Positions 1-6,690 of a stretch of 9,745 bases of DNA are shown here, piece by piece. The stretch comes from Chloroflexota bacterium. Its GTDB lineage: Bacteria; Chloroflexota; Anaerolineae; DTPP01. Under the pieces are notes generated by a model. That model made no database searches. It was given only the letters and a program-made list of their open reading frames with translations, and was not told the origin of the DNA. Location of the stretch: positions 1 to 9,745 of the forward strand of contig JAAYZY010000451.1 of assembly GCA_012514615.1 (NCBI GenBank), given 5' to 3'. How positions within the stretch are numbered: the first letter of the stretch is position 1; each line of letters opens with the position of its first letter. The position numbers were made by a program, and so were the translations under genes.

Positions 1-45
1 AGGCCGGCTCTCCACATGGGTGGTTGGAGAGCCGGCTTTTTGTTT
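1..45 (+). terminator. intrinsic terminator, possible lys operon attenuator
   Basis: An 11-bp perfect stem is formed by positions 3-13 (GCCGGCTCTCC) and 26-36 (GGAGAGCCGGC). It has a 12-nt loop and is followed directly by a run of five T at 37-41. This is a textbook Rho-independent terminator on the + strand. Only 38 nt separate the T run from the lysW start codon, and no -10/-35 pair is visible there. lysW must therefore be transcribed through this element, which fits an attenuator in the operon leader such as a T-box or leader-peptide type. The upstream half of any such leader is outside the window. It could also simply end an upstream gene with partial read-through. Confidence 0.85.
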
Positions 46-63
46 ACCTAACACGAACGCTCT

Positions 64-70
64 GGAGGGA
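64..70 (+). promoter_or_regulatory. lysW ribosome binding site
   Basis: GGAGGGA lies about 9 nt before the ATG at 80. It decides the start of lysW. The same frame is open back to a GTG at 20, but that codon lies inside the terminator hairpin and has no Shine-Dalgarno. Confidence 0.8.
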
Positions 71-79
71 GAAAGACAA

Positions 80-244
80 ATGGCAGAGTGCCCTGAATGT
101 GGTGGAAGCATTGAACTAGAAGAAGGGGTGGAAGTTGGCGAGATCGTCGTTTGCCCCGACTGCGGCGTGGAGTTGGAGGTGCTGGAGGCCCAGCCGGTGA
201 AGCTGGCTCTGGCGCCGGAGGTTGAGGAGGACTGGGGGGAATAG
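80..244 (+). CDS. lysW: LysW, amino-group carrier protein for lysine biosynthesis
   Basis: A 54-aa acidic protein, the usual LysW length. LysW carries the growing intermediate: the alpha-amino group of alpha-aminoadipate (or glutamate) is joined to the gamma-carboxyl of its last residue, which protects it while later enzymes act on the side chain. Two Cys pairs, C4-x2-C7 and C25-x2-C28, form the zinc-binding knuckle. The protein ends in the family signature EDWGE (residues 50-54), with E54 as the attachment site. The acidic surface is known in the family to dock onto the basic faces of LysX, LysY, LysZ, LysJ and LysK. It is the first gene of the operon, 3 nt before lysX. The start at 80 has a good Shine-Dalgarno and begins with the expected first Cys pair. 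Identification is very secure from the C-terminus and context. Confidence 0.97.
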   Translation: MAECPECGGSIELEEGVEVGEIVVCPDCGVELEVLEAQPVKLALAPEVEEDWGE

Positions 245-247
245 CTG

Positions 248-1123
248 ATGCGCGTGGGCTTGTTCTACTCCCGTCTGCGGGTGGAAGAGAAGGCGCTGGC
301 TAACGCTCTGGAAGCGCGCGGCGTGTCGGTGGAGCGGGTGGATGTGCGCGAGCAAGCGTTCACGCTGGCCGCGCCAGCCCTGGAAGGGTGTGACCTCTTC
401 CTGGTGCGCTGCATCAGCCACACCCAGGCGCTCTACGCGGCCCGGGTGGTGGAAAGCTGGGGGCGGCCAGTGGTGAACAGCTCGGCAGCCATCCAGACCT
501 GCGGCGACAAGTTGCTGACGACCCTGGCGCTGCTGGATGCCGGGCTGCCAACCCCGGAGACGCGCCTGGCCTTCTCGCCCGAGTCGGCCTTGGCGGCCAT
601 CGAGGAGATGGGCTACCCGGTGGTGCTCAAGCCGCCCCACGGCTCTTGGGGGCGGCTGCTGGCCCGGGTGACCAACCGGGATGCCGCCGAGGCCCTGCTG
701 GAGCACAAGGCGACCCTGGGTGGGGTGCTGCACTCGGCGTTCTACATCCAGCAGTACGTGGCCAAGCCTCAGCGCGACATCCGAGTGCTGGTGACCGGCG
801 ACGAGGTCATCGCCGCCGTCTACCGCCATTCCGATCACTGGATCACCAACACCGCCCTGGGCGGCGAGACCAGCCGGTGCCCGCTGACGCCGGCCATCGC
901 CGACCTCTCCCTGGCCGCGGCGCGGGCCGTGGGCGGCGGCATCCTGGCCGTGGACCTGCTGGAAGCAGCCGACGGCCAGTTGCTGGTGAACGAGGTCAAC
1001 CATACGCCAGAGTTCCACGGGGCCATGACCGCGGCTGAGGTGGACATCGCCGGCTGCATGGCTGACCATCTGCTGAGCCTGGCCAACCATGTGCTGGCCA
1101 CACCGAAGGAGACCATCGTATGA
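248..1123 (+). CDS. lysX: LysX, LysW--alpha-aminoadipate ligase (ATP-grasp, RimK-like)
   Basis: A 291-aa ATP-grasp ligase that uses ATP to couple the alpha-amino group of alpha-aminoadipate to the C-terminal Glu of LysW. Visible features are K128 in VVLKPP, the Gly-rich phosphate loop GSWGR (132-136), the substrate-side segment NTALGG (201-206), and the metal ligands D236, E249 and N251 in the NEVNHTPEF segment (248-256). The stretch from TNTALGG to the end strongly resembles Thermus LysX from memory, including [11 protein letters not shown]. It starts 3 nt after lysW, with a G-rich Shine-Dalgarno-like run at the end of lysW, and its stop overlaps the lysY start in an ATGA. The relatives ArgX and bifunctional LysX/ArgX accept glutamate. 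The sequence places the gene in the LysX/ArgX group, but the true amino acid preference cannot be settled by eye. Confidence 0.93.
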   Translation: MRVGLFYSRLRVEEKALANALEARGVSVERVDVREQAFTLAAPALEGCDLFLVRCISHTQALYAARVVESWGRPVVNSSAAIQTCGDKLLTTLALLDAGLPTPETRLAFSPESALAAIEEMGYPVVLKPPHGSWGRLLARVTNRDAAEALLEHKATLGGVLHSAFYIQQYVAKPQRDIRVLVTGDEVIAAVYRHSDHWITNTALGGETSRCPLTPAIADLSLAAARAVGGGILAVDLLEAADGQLLVNEVNHTPEFHGAMTAAEVDIAGCMADHLLSLANHVLATPKETIV

Positions 1124-2157
1124 TCAAGGCAGCCATTGTGGGCGCTTCGGGTTACGCCGGCGGCGAGCTTCTGCGCCTGCTTCTCTTTCACCCGCAGGTG
1201 CAGGTAACCCAGATCACCTCCCAGAGCCAGGCCGGCCAGTATGCCTACTTCGTGCACCCCAACCTGCGGGGCTGCACCAACCTGCGGTTCGTGCCGGTGG
1301 AGAGCCTGGAGCCGTGCGACGTGCTCTTCCTGGCCATGCCCCATGCGGCCTCGGCCGGGCGGATGGAGGAGTTCGCCGGCGTGGCCCAGCGGGTCGTCGA
1401 CTTGTCCGCCGACTTCCGGCTGCGCGACCCGGCCGCCTACCCCCGTTGGTACGGCTGGGATCACCCGACGCCGGACTGGTTGAGCCGCTTCGTGTACGGC
1501 TTGCCCGAGCTCCATCGCCAGGAGATGGCCGAAGCGCGCTACATCAGCGGCGTGGGCTGCAACGCCTCCTGCACCATCCTGGCCCTGGCTCCGCTAATGC
1601 GGCGCGGGTTGGTGGAGCGGGTGGTGGTGGACGTGAAGGTTGGCTCGTCCGAAGGGGGCAACAAGGCCACGGCGGCTTCGCACCATGCTGAGCGGGCCAA
1701 CGTGGTGCGCTCCTACGCCCCGGTGGGCCATCGCCACGCGGCAGAGATCATCCAGGAGCTGGGGCTGGCGCCGGAGAACCCGGGGCTCTACTTCTCGGTG
1801 ACCTCGGTGGACATGGTAAGAGGCGCCCTGGCCACCTGCCACTGCTTCATGCGGGAACCGCTGGACGAGCGGGGTGTCTGGGAGATCTACCGCCAGGCCT
1901 ACGGCCAAGAGCCGTTTGTGCGGCTGGTACGGGCTCGCCGCGGCCTCTACCGCTACCCCGACCCCAAGATCCTGGCCGGCTCCAACTTCTGCGACATCGG
2001 CTTCGCCGCCGACGAGGGCAGCGACCGCTTGGTGGTGGTGGCGGCCATCGACAACCTGATGAAGGGTTCGGCTGGGTCGGCGGTGCAGGCCATGAACCTG
2101 ATGCACGGCCTCCCCGAGACCATGGGGCTGGAGTTCCCGGGGCTGCACCCGGTCTGA
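1120..2157 (+). CDS. lysY: LysY, LysW-aminoadipate semialdehyde-forming reductase (ArgC family)
   Basis: A 345-aa member of the N-acetyl-gamma-glutamyl-phosphate reductase family. It reduces the LysW-bound aminoadipyl 6-phosphate to the semialdehyde with NADPH. The N-terminal Rossmann fold starts with GASGYAGGE (8-16). The catalytic Cys is C147 in SGVGCNASC. This is the LysY-like form; classical ArgC has PGCYPT. The catalytic His lies in the GHRHAAEI segment (H204/H206). [19 protein letters not shown] (positions 1645-1701) is the typical stretch between them. The gene starts on the ATGA shared with the lysX stop, which points to translational coupling. A standalone ArgC is the only real alternative and is excluded by the operon. 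Confidence 0.94.
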   Translation: MIKAAIVGASGYAGGELLRLLLFHPQVQVTQITSQSQAGQYAYFVHPNLRGCTNLRFVPVESLEPCDVLFLAMPHAASAGRMEEFAGVAQRVVDLSADFRLRDPAAYPRWYGWDHPTPDWLSRFVYGLPELHRQEMAEARYISGVGCNASCTILALAPLMRRGLVERVVVDVKVGSSEGGNKATAASHHAERANVVRSYAPVGHRHAAEIIQELGLAPENPGLYFSVTSVDMVRGALATCHCFMREPLDERGVWEIYRQAYGQEPFVRLVRARRGLYRYPDPKILAGSNFCDIGFAADEGSDRLVVVAAIDNLMKGSAGSAVQAMNLMHGLPETMGLEFPGLHPV

Positions 2158-2164
2158 TCCAACA

Positions 2165-2173
2165 AGAGGAGGA
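2165..2173 (+). promoter_or_regulatory. lysZ ribosome binding site
   Basis: AGAGGAGGA before the GTG at 2181, with about 7 nt spacing. This is the one gap in the operon wide enough to hold its own strong Shine-Dalgarno, and it supports the GTG start. Confidence 0.75.
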
Positions 2174-2180
2174 AAGCAAG

Positions 2181-2987
2181 GTGATCGTCATCAAAGCGGG
2201 GGGGAACGGCCGGGTCTACCTGCAGTCGGTCTGTGACGATGTGGCCGATCTAGTGCGCCAGGGCGAGCAGGTGGTGTTGGTGCACGGCGGCTCCCAAGAT
2301 GTGGATGCGGTGTCTGAGGTCATGGGCAAGCCAGCCCAGTACGTCACCGGCACCACCGGCGTGGTCAGCCGCTACACCGATCGGGAGACGATGGAGATCT
2401 TCGCCATGGTGGTGGCCGGGCGGGTGAACAAGCTGCTGGTGGAGCGCCTGCAGGCAGCGGGAGTGGATGCCTTCGGCCTTTCGGGGCTGGATGGCCGCCT
2501 GCTGGTGGGGCAACGCAAGGCCACTCTGCGGGTGGTGGAAGGCGGCAAGCAGAAGATCCTACACGGCGATTTCAGCGGCAAGATCGAACGGGTGCGCATC
2601 GAGCTGCTGCACACCCTGCTGGCGGCTGGCCTCACCCCGGTGGTGGCGCCGGTGGCGGTGAGCACTGCCGGCGAGATGCTCAACGTGGATGGCGATCGCG
2701 CCGCCGCGGCCATCGCTTCGGCCATGAAGGCGGAGCGGCTGGTGATCCTCTCCAATGTGCCCGGCCTGCTGCGCCAGCCAACCGACGAAAGCACCCTCAT
2801 CACCCACATCCCCAAGGCTCAGGCGGAGGTACACCTGAACCGCTACGCCAAGGGGAAGATGAAGAAGAAGCTCATCGGCACGCTGGAGGCGCTGAAGGGC
2901 GGCGTGGCGCAGGTGGTCATCGCCGATGGGCGGGTCAGCCACCCCCTGCTGGGGGCCTTGGCCGGCCACGGCACGGTGATTGCGTGA
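2181..2987 (+). CDS. lysZ: LysZ, LysW-aminoadipate 6-kinase (ArgB family)
   Basis: A 268-aa amino acid kinase related to acetylglutamate kinase. It phosphorylates the side-chain carboxyl of LysW-bound alpha-aminoadipate with ATP. Visible motifs are IKAGGN with K5, VHGGS (34-38, where ArgB has HGGGP), SRYTDRETMEIF (63-74), GLSGLDGRLLVG (99-110), NVDGD (168-172), SNVPGLL (191-197) and the C-terminal GKMKKK (225-230), which holds the lysine near the ATP phosphates. The HGGS form and the SRYTDR segment match LysZ rather than ordinary ArgB, from memory of Thermus LysZ. The start is GTG, backed by a strong Shine-Dalgarno, and gives the expected beta-strand plus Lys at residue 5. The stop overlaps the lysJ start in a TGATG. 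Confidence 0.94.
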   Translation: MIVIKAGGNGRVYLQSVCDDVADLVRQGEQVVLVHGGSQDVDAVSEVMGKPAQYVTGTTGVVSRYTDRETMEIFAMVVAGRVNKLLVERLQAAGVDAFGLSGLDGRLLVGQRKATLRVVEGGKQKILHGDFSGKIERVRIELLHTLLAAGLTPVVAPVAVSTAGEMLNVDGDRAAAAIASAMKAERLVILSNVPGLLRQPTDESTLITHIPKAQAEVHLNRYAKGKMKKKLIGTLEALKGGVAQVVIADGRVSHPLLGALAGHGTVIA

Positions 2988-4195
2988 TGGGGGCGACCAT
3001 GCAGACGTCAGAGATCGTCGCCCTGGAGACACAGCACGACAGCGGCGTCTACAACAAGCAGAGCATCGCCCTGGTGCGGGGCGAAGGGGCCTACCTTTGG
3101 GACGCCGACGGCCGTCAGTACATCGACTGCATCGGCGGCCACGGCGTGGCTCTGGTGGGGCATGCCCACCCGGTGGTAGCTGAGGCCATCGCCCAGCAGG
3201 CCAGCCGCCTCACCATCTGCCCGCCCAACTTCCCCAACGACCAGCGCGCTCGCCTGGTGCGGGCGCTGCTGCGGCTGGCCCCGGCCGGGCTGGAGCGGGT
3301 CTACTTCTGCAGCTCGGGCGCCGAGGCGGTGGAAGCCGCCCTCAAGTTCGCCCGCCTGGCCAGCGGTCGGCGCGAGGTAGTGGCGGCCATGAGGGGCTTC
3401 CACGGTCGGACCATGGGCGCGCTCTCGGCCACCTGGAACAAAGAATACCGCACGCCCTTCGAGCCCCTAGTGCCCGGTTTCCGCCATGTGCCGTACAACA
3501 ACCTGAAGGCGATGGACGAGGCGGTGGGCGACGACACGGCGGCCGTGCTGCTGGAGGTGGTGCAGGGCGAGGGCGGCGTCATCCCTGGCGACGGCGACTA
3601 CCTGCAGGCCGTCCAGGCGCTGTGTCAGGAACGAGGCGCTCTCTTCCTGGTGGACGAAGTGCAGACCGGTTTCGGGCGCACCGGCCGCCTCTGGGCCTGT
3701 CAGCACCACAACCTCCAACCGGACATCCTCTGCCTGGCCAAAGGCATAGCCGGCGGTGTGCCCATGGGGGCGGTGCTCACCGGCGCCCGGGTGGGGGAGC
3801 TGCCCAAGAAGGTGCACGGCTCCACCTTTGGCGGCAACCCTCTGGCCTGCGCCGCGGCCTTGGCCACGCTGTCGGTCCTGCGGGACGAGCGGCTGCCGCA
3901 GCGCGCCGCCGAACTGGGGGCGCGCTTCATGGAGGCGCTGCGGGCGATCCCATCGCCGTTGGTGCGGGAGGTGCGCGGCTTGGGCTTGATGGTGGGGATG
4001 GAGCTGAAGCGGCCGTCCGGGCCTTACCTGGCGGCTCTGGCCAGCCGCGGCGTGCTGGCCCTGCAGGCCGGGGCCACGGTCATGCGCTTCTTGCCGCCTC
4101 TGGTGATCGAGTGGGAGGATCTGCAGACCGTAGCGGCGGAGGTGGCGGCTGTGCTCACCACCGATGCCTCAGCCGGCCCGCAGCCAGACGCCTGA
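2987..4195 (+). CDS. lysJ: LysJ, LysW-lysine semialdehyde aminotransferase (class III, PLP)
   Basis: A 402-aa class-III aminotransferase of the acetylornithine/LysJ group. It transfers an amino group, normally from glutamate, to LysW-bound aminoadipate semialdehyde and leaves LysW-lysine. The N-terminal DSGVYNKQ (18-25) is a LysJ-type opening. SSGAEAVEAALKFA (109-122) binds the cofactor phosphate, D223 in LVDEVQTGFGRTG pairs with the pyridine nitrogen, and K252 in LAKGIAGGVPMG is the Schiff-base lysine. HGSTFGGNPLACAA (278-291) and RFLPPL (367-372) are also typical. The start is not certain: GTG 2984, ATG 2987 and ATG 2999 are in frame. ATG 2987 is chosen because it makes a TGATG overlap with lysZ, identical to the lysJ-lysK junction. 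The enzyme may also act in arginine synthesis. Confidence 0.94.
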   Translation: MGATMQTSEIVALETQHDSGVYNKQSIALVRGEGAYLWDADGRQYIDCIGGHGVALVGHAHPVVAEAIAQQASRLTICPPNFPNDQRARLVRALLRLAPAGLERVYFCSSGAEAVEAALKFARLASGRREVVAAMRGFHGRTMGALSATWNKEYRTPFEPLVPGFRHVPYNNLKAMDEAVGDDTAAVLLEVVQGEGGVIPGDGDYLQAVQALCQERGALFLVDEVQTGFGRTGRLWACQHHNLQPDILCLAKGIAGGVPMGAVLTGARVGELPKKVHGSTFGGNPLACAAALATLSVLRDERLPQRAAELGARFMEALRAIPSPLVREVRGLGLMVGMELKRPSGPYLAALASRGVLALQAGATVMRFLPPLVIEWEDLQTVAAEVAAVLTTDASAGPQPDA

Positions 4196-5244
4196 TGGAC
4201 GATCGCTCCTTCTTGGAAGGGCTGATCCGCCGGCCCAGCCCCTCTGGCCACGAGGATGAGGTGGCCGCCTGTCTGCTGGCGACGCTGGGCGGCCGCGGCC
4301 TGCGGGTGGGCCGAGACACTGTGGGCAACGCCTGGGCCGAGGCCGGGCCGGAGAGGGCGGAACGGTGCATCGTCCTTCTGGGGCACATGGATACCGTGGC
4401 CGGTGACGTGCCTGTGCGCTGGGAGGGGGACCTGCTCTACGGCCGGGGGGCTGTGGATGCCAAAGGACCCTTGGCGGCCTTCGCCATGGCCACGTTGGCG
4501 GCGGCCCCGCGGCTGGCCCGCACCCGCGTGCGGGTGGTGGGGGCGGTGGAGGAGGAACGGGAGTCCCGCGGGGCCCACTTCTTGGCCACGCAGCCGCCCC
4601 CGCACTGCTGCATCATCGGCGAGCCCAGCGGCTGGCAGGGGATCACCCTGGGGTACAAGGGGGTGCTGCGGCTCGACTATCGCCACAGCCAACCTTCCAG
4701 CCACTCGGCCGGGCAAGACCCGTCGGCGGCGGAAGTGGCGGTGGCGTTCTGGAATGAGGTGGCCGCCTTCGCCCGGGCCTGGAGCCGGGAGAAGGGGCCT
4801 TTCCGCGCCCTGGACGTCAACCTGCGGACGATCCAGACCGGCAGCGACGGGCTGGCCGACTGGGTGCAGCTCGCGGCCTCCCTGCGCCTGCCCCCGGAGA
4901 TGGAGCCAGAGGCCCTGCGGGCCCACCTGCGGGTGTGGGCCAACGGCGCTCAGGTGGAGTTCCCCTACGCCGAGCCGCCTATCGAGACGCCCAAGACCTC
5001 GCTCTTGGCCCGGCTCTTCCTCAGGGCCATCCGCGCCCAGGGCGAGCAACCCCGCTTCAAGCTCAAGACCGGCACCTCAGACATGAATGTGGTGGGGCCG
5101 GCCTGGGGCTGCCCCATCGTCGCCTACGGGCCGGGCGACTCGTCGCTGGATCATTCGCCCCACGAGCACATCTCGTTCAGCGAGTTCCGCCGTGCCGTGG
5201 CTGTGCTCACCCAGGTGTTGGAGGCGCTGGACGCTGCGGCGTGA
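4195..5244 (+). CDS. lysK: LysK, LysW-lysine hydrolase (M20 metallopeptidase)
   Basis: A 349-aa M20-family zinc hydrolase that cleaves the isopeptide-like bond between lysine and the last Glu of LysW, releasing lysine and recycling LysW. Metal-site residues are in order: H64 in GHMDTV, D88 in GRGAVDAKGP, the catalytic E119 with ligand E120 in AVEEE, E143 in GEPSG, and H320 in DHSPHEH. KTGTSDMN (291-298) is a LysK-type segment from the closing half of the active site. A small dimerisation domain falls roughly at 155-265. The ATG lies in a TGATG with the lysJ stop and has no clear Shine-Dalgarno, so translation is probably coupled. The reading frame is open far upstream inside lysJ, but that part is a shadow. 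The 3' end overlaps the convergent HEAT-like gene by 38 bp, and no intrinsic terminator is visible after it. Confidence 0.94.
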   Translation: MDDRSFLEGLIRRPSPSGHEDEVAACLLATLGGRGLRVGRDTVGNAWAEAGPERAERCIVLLGHMDTVAGDVPVRWEGDLLYGRGAVDAKGPLAAFAMATLAAAPRLARTRVRVVGAVEEERESRGAHFLATQPPPHCCIIGEPSGWQGITLGYKGVLRLDYRHSQPSSHSAGQDPSAAEVAVAFWNEVAAFARAWSREKGPFRALDVNLRTIQTGSDGLADWVQLAASLRLPPEMEPEALRAHLRVWANGAQVEFPYAEPPIETPKTSLLARLFLRAIRAQGEQPRFKLKTGTSDMNVVGPAWGCPIVAYGPGDSSLDHSPHEHISFSEFRRAVAVLTQVLEALDAAA

Positions 5245-5923
5245 GCCGCGCCTGGGCCGGCTGCGGAGCCTCCCCGGTGAGCTGGGCCAGGGCCAGCGCG
5301 GCCGCTTCCCCCACCGTCCGCTCTTGCAGGGCGCCGACGCGGTAGAGCCGGGTCGGTGCCTCGTCGCGCACAAGGGCGCGCAGCGCCGGCGCCGCCTCCT
5401 GCAGACCCATCTGCCCGACGCAGAGGCAGGCGTAGGCCCGGGTCTCGGCATCGTCCGCCCGCAGGTGCTGCAGCGCCCAGGGGGCTGCTGAGGCCATGGC
5501 GTGGGGAGCGCGAGCAGCCACCCGCGCCACGGCCCACAGCGTGCCCGGGCGGAAGGTCTCTTCTTCGATCTCAAACAACGAGACCAAGATCGGGGCGAAC
5601 TCGGCGAGCTCGTCGGGCCGGGCGGCTACCATGGCTCCCATGGCCTGGGGCGACTTCCAGCCGATGCCGCCGGACTCGTCGTTGAGGGACCACATGAGCC
5701 GCCGCAGAACGCCGCGCACGAACTCCGGGTCGGTTTCCAGGATGACGCCAGCCGCCACACCCATGGCCTCAGCCGCGCGCCAGGCCACCAACTCGTCTGG
5801 GTCGTAGGTCAGGCTCATGAGCACCGAAAGGGTGCGCCGCGAGCGGCCGGCCATGGCGCGCAGTGCTTCCCTGTCGTCGGCCAGCAGCAGGCGGCGGATG
5901 TCGGCCTTGGCAATGGTGGTCAT
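5207..5923 (-). CDS. HEAT-like repeat protein, DVU0298-like
   Basis: A 238-aa protein with no signal peptide or membrane segment, so probably cytoplasmic. It is almost all alpha-helical and is built of Ala/Leu-rich helix pairs of HEAT/PBS-lyase type. Examples are LVAWRAAEAMGVAAG (45-59), TLWAVARVAARAP (128-140) and TRAYACLCVGQMGLQEAAPALRAL (5350-5421 on this strand). SLTYDPDELVAWRA and LMWSLNDESGGIGWKSPQAMG are distinctive and recall proteins named the DVU0298 family in sulfate reducers and Chloroflexota; this is a memory-based link. The function is unknown, and such solenoids usually bind other proteins. The start at 5923 has AGGAGG about 8 nt upstream. The last 20 or so residues are Pro/Gln-rich and look unstructured, and their end is antisense to the end of lysK. 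Confidence 0.85.
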   Translation of the reverse strand: MTTIAKADIRRLLLADDREALRAMAGRSRRTLSVLMSLTYDPDELVAWRAAEAMGVAAGVILETDPEFVRGVLRRLMWSLNDESGGIGWKSPQAMGAMVAARPDELAEFAPILVSLFEIEEETFRPGTLWAVARVAARAPHAMASAAPWALQHLRADDAETRAYACLCVGQMGLQEAAPALRALVRDEAPTRLYRVGALQERTVGEAAALALAQLTGEAPQPAQARLTPQRPAPPTPG

Positions 5924-5931
5924 GGCGCGTT

Positions 5932-5937
5932 CCTCCT
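5932..5937 (-). promoter_or_regulatory. ribosome binding site of the HEAT-like gene
   Basis: AGGAGG on the minus strand, 8 nt before the ATG at 5923. It is a full consensus Shine-Dalgarno and fixes the start. Confidence 0.8.
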
Positions 5938-5958
5938 GCGGGTCGGTCTTGCCGAGGG

Positions 5959-5967
5959 ATTATAGCA
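5959..5967 (-). promoter_or_regulatory. extended -10 promoter of the HEAT-like gene
   Basis: Read on the minus strand, TGCTATAAT is an extended -10 (TGn plus a perfect TATAAT). It sits about 35 nt before the HEAT-like start codon, which leaves a leader of about 30 nt that includes the AGGAGG. No good -35 hexamer lies 16-18 bp upstream, as is common for extended -10 promoters. Confidence 0.65.
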
Positions 5968-5979
5968 CACCTGAGGCGG

Positions 5980-6033
5980 GGCGTCCTGGCCAACGCAGGC
6001 TAGCGCTCGGTCGCGTGGGCGTCCAGGTTGGCC
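5980..6033. repeat. short direct and inverted repeats upstream of the HEAT-like promoter
   Basis: GGCGTCCTGG (5980-5989) and GGCGTCCAGG (6018-6027) form a 9/10 direct repeat 38 bp apart. GGCCAAC (5988-5994) and GTTGGCC (6027-6033) form a 7-bp inverted repeat. They lie just upstream of the HEAT-like promoter and after the end of the broken gene. They could be an operator or a weak hairpin, but there is no T run, so this is not a typical terminator. In GC-rich DNA such matches can be chance. Confidence 0.35.
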
Positions 6034-6073
6034 TGCGCCGAAGGGCCTGGGGCTCCTAGCCTCGGGCCACTGC

Positions 6074-6690
6074 TCATCCCGCCAGCGCCAGGCCGACGGC
6101 GCAGTAGAGAGGGTTCCAGGAGAAGGGGCCAGCCAGCAGGGGGTGCCGCCCCGCCAGAACTCGAAGACGAAGGGTTGGGCGCAGTAGAGGATCACGCAGA
6201 ACAGGAAGCCGGGGAAGGGCCAGACGGACGGCTGTCTGGCCCGGCGCACCGCGCCGCGCTCCCAGCCCAGCCGGGCCAGGGCGATGAGGGCGTTGGCCAG
6301 GATGTCGGCGACCTGCGTGGGGTAGCGCCAGGCCCAGATGCGGTACTCGCTAGGCAGGTAGAGCGCCGGCCACCCGCTGGTGATGCGGCCGTGGCAGCAG
6401 CCGGCCATCGGGCAGCCGACCCGCACCACGGCCTGGGCTGCGGGGATGACCGGCGCGGTGAGGTCAAAAGGGGGCCCCAGGCCAGGCCCAGGCGGCGGCA
6501 GCGGAGGTAGCCCACCAGCCCCCCACCGGCCAACTGGCCCAGCCAATCGCGCCGGCCCAGCCACCACCCGGGCGGCAGATAGGCTCCTTGGAGGTAGGCG
6601 GCCACGCGGGGCAGCATGATAAGCGGCCAACTGCCGGCAAACGTGCCCAGCAGGATCCAGAGCAGGTTGCTGATGACGGCTGAAGCACTT
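6074..6690 (-). other. Lgt-like membrane module within the broken gene
   Basis: After frame repair this C-terminal part of about 205 residues resembles prolipoprotein diacylglyceryl transferase (LGT family), a multi-pass membrane enzyme. The matching landmarks are QLAGGGLVGYLR (cf. HGGLIGG), VVRVGCPMAGCCHG (cf. GRIGNFINGELYG), WRYPTQ (cf. HPTQLYE), PGFLFCVILY and FVFEFWRGGTP (cf. RFLIEFFR). It then ends in a hydrophobic tail finishing GLALAG. Compared with E. coli Lgt, the His of HGG is Ala and the Arg of RFxxEF is Pro, while the Arg of the VRVGC motif is kept. It is therefore unlikely to be a standard lipoprotein-modifying Lgt. It belongs with the GCxxAGCC paralogs, whose role I do not know. 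It is also shorter than the usual 260-290 aa. Confidence 0.65.

Noticed and set aside
20..79. Longer lysW starting at GTG 20
   Set aside because: It would begin inside the terminator hairpin without a Shine-Dalgarno. The LysW family begins at the Cys pair right after ATG 80.
116..1090. Long minus-strand open frame of 324 codons opposite lysX
   Set aside because: His/Gln/Arg-rich translation with no family motifs. It is antisense to a clearly real ATP-grasp gene, and its length is explained by high GC and few stop codons.
3622..4194. Upstream extension of the lysK frame inside lysJ
   Set aside because: The extension is Arg/Gly-rich shadow sequence. The M20 fold begins normally at ATG 4195 in the TGATG junction.
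4024..5049. Minus-strand open frame of 341 codons opposite lysK
   Set aside because: Low-complexity Gly/Pro/Arg/His composition, no recognisable motif, antisense to lysK with its intact metal-binding residues.
5244..5300. Small hairpin GGCTGCGGAGCC after lysK as a terminator
   Set aside because: The stem is only 4 bp with no T run, and it lies inside the coding region of the convergent HEAT-like gene.
6028..6510. Plus-strand open frame opposite the Lgt-like module
   Set aside because: Gly/Ala/Pro/Arg-rich with no hydrophobic pattern. The opposite strand carries recognisable LGT motifs.
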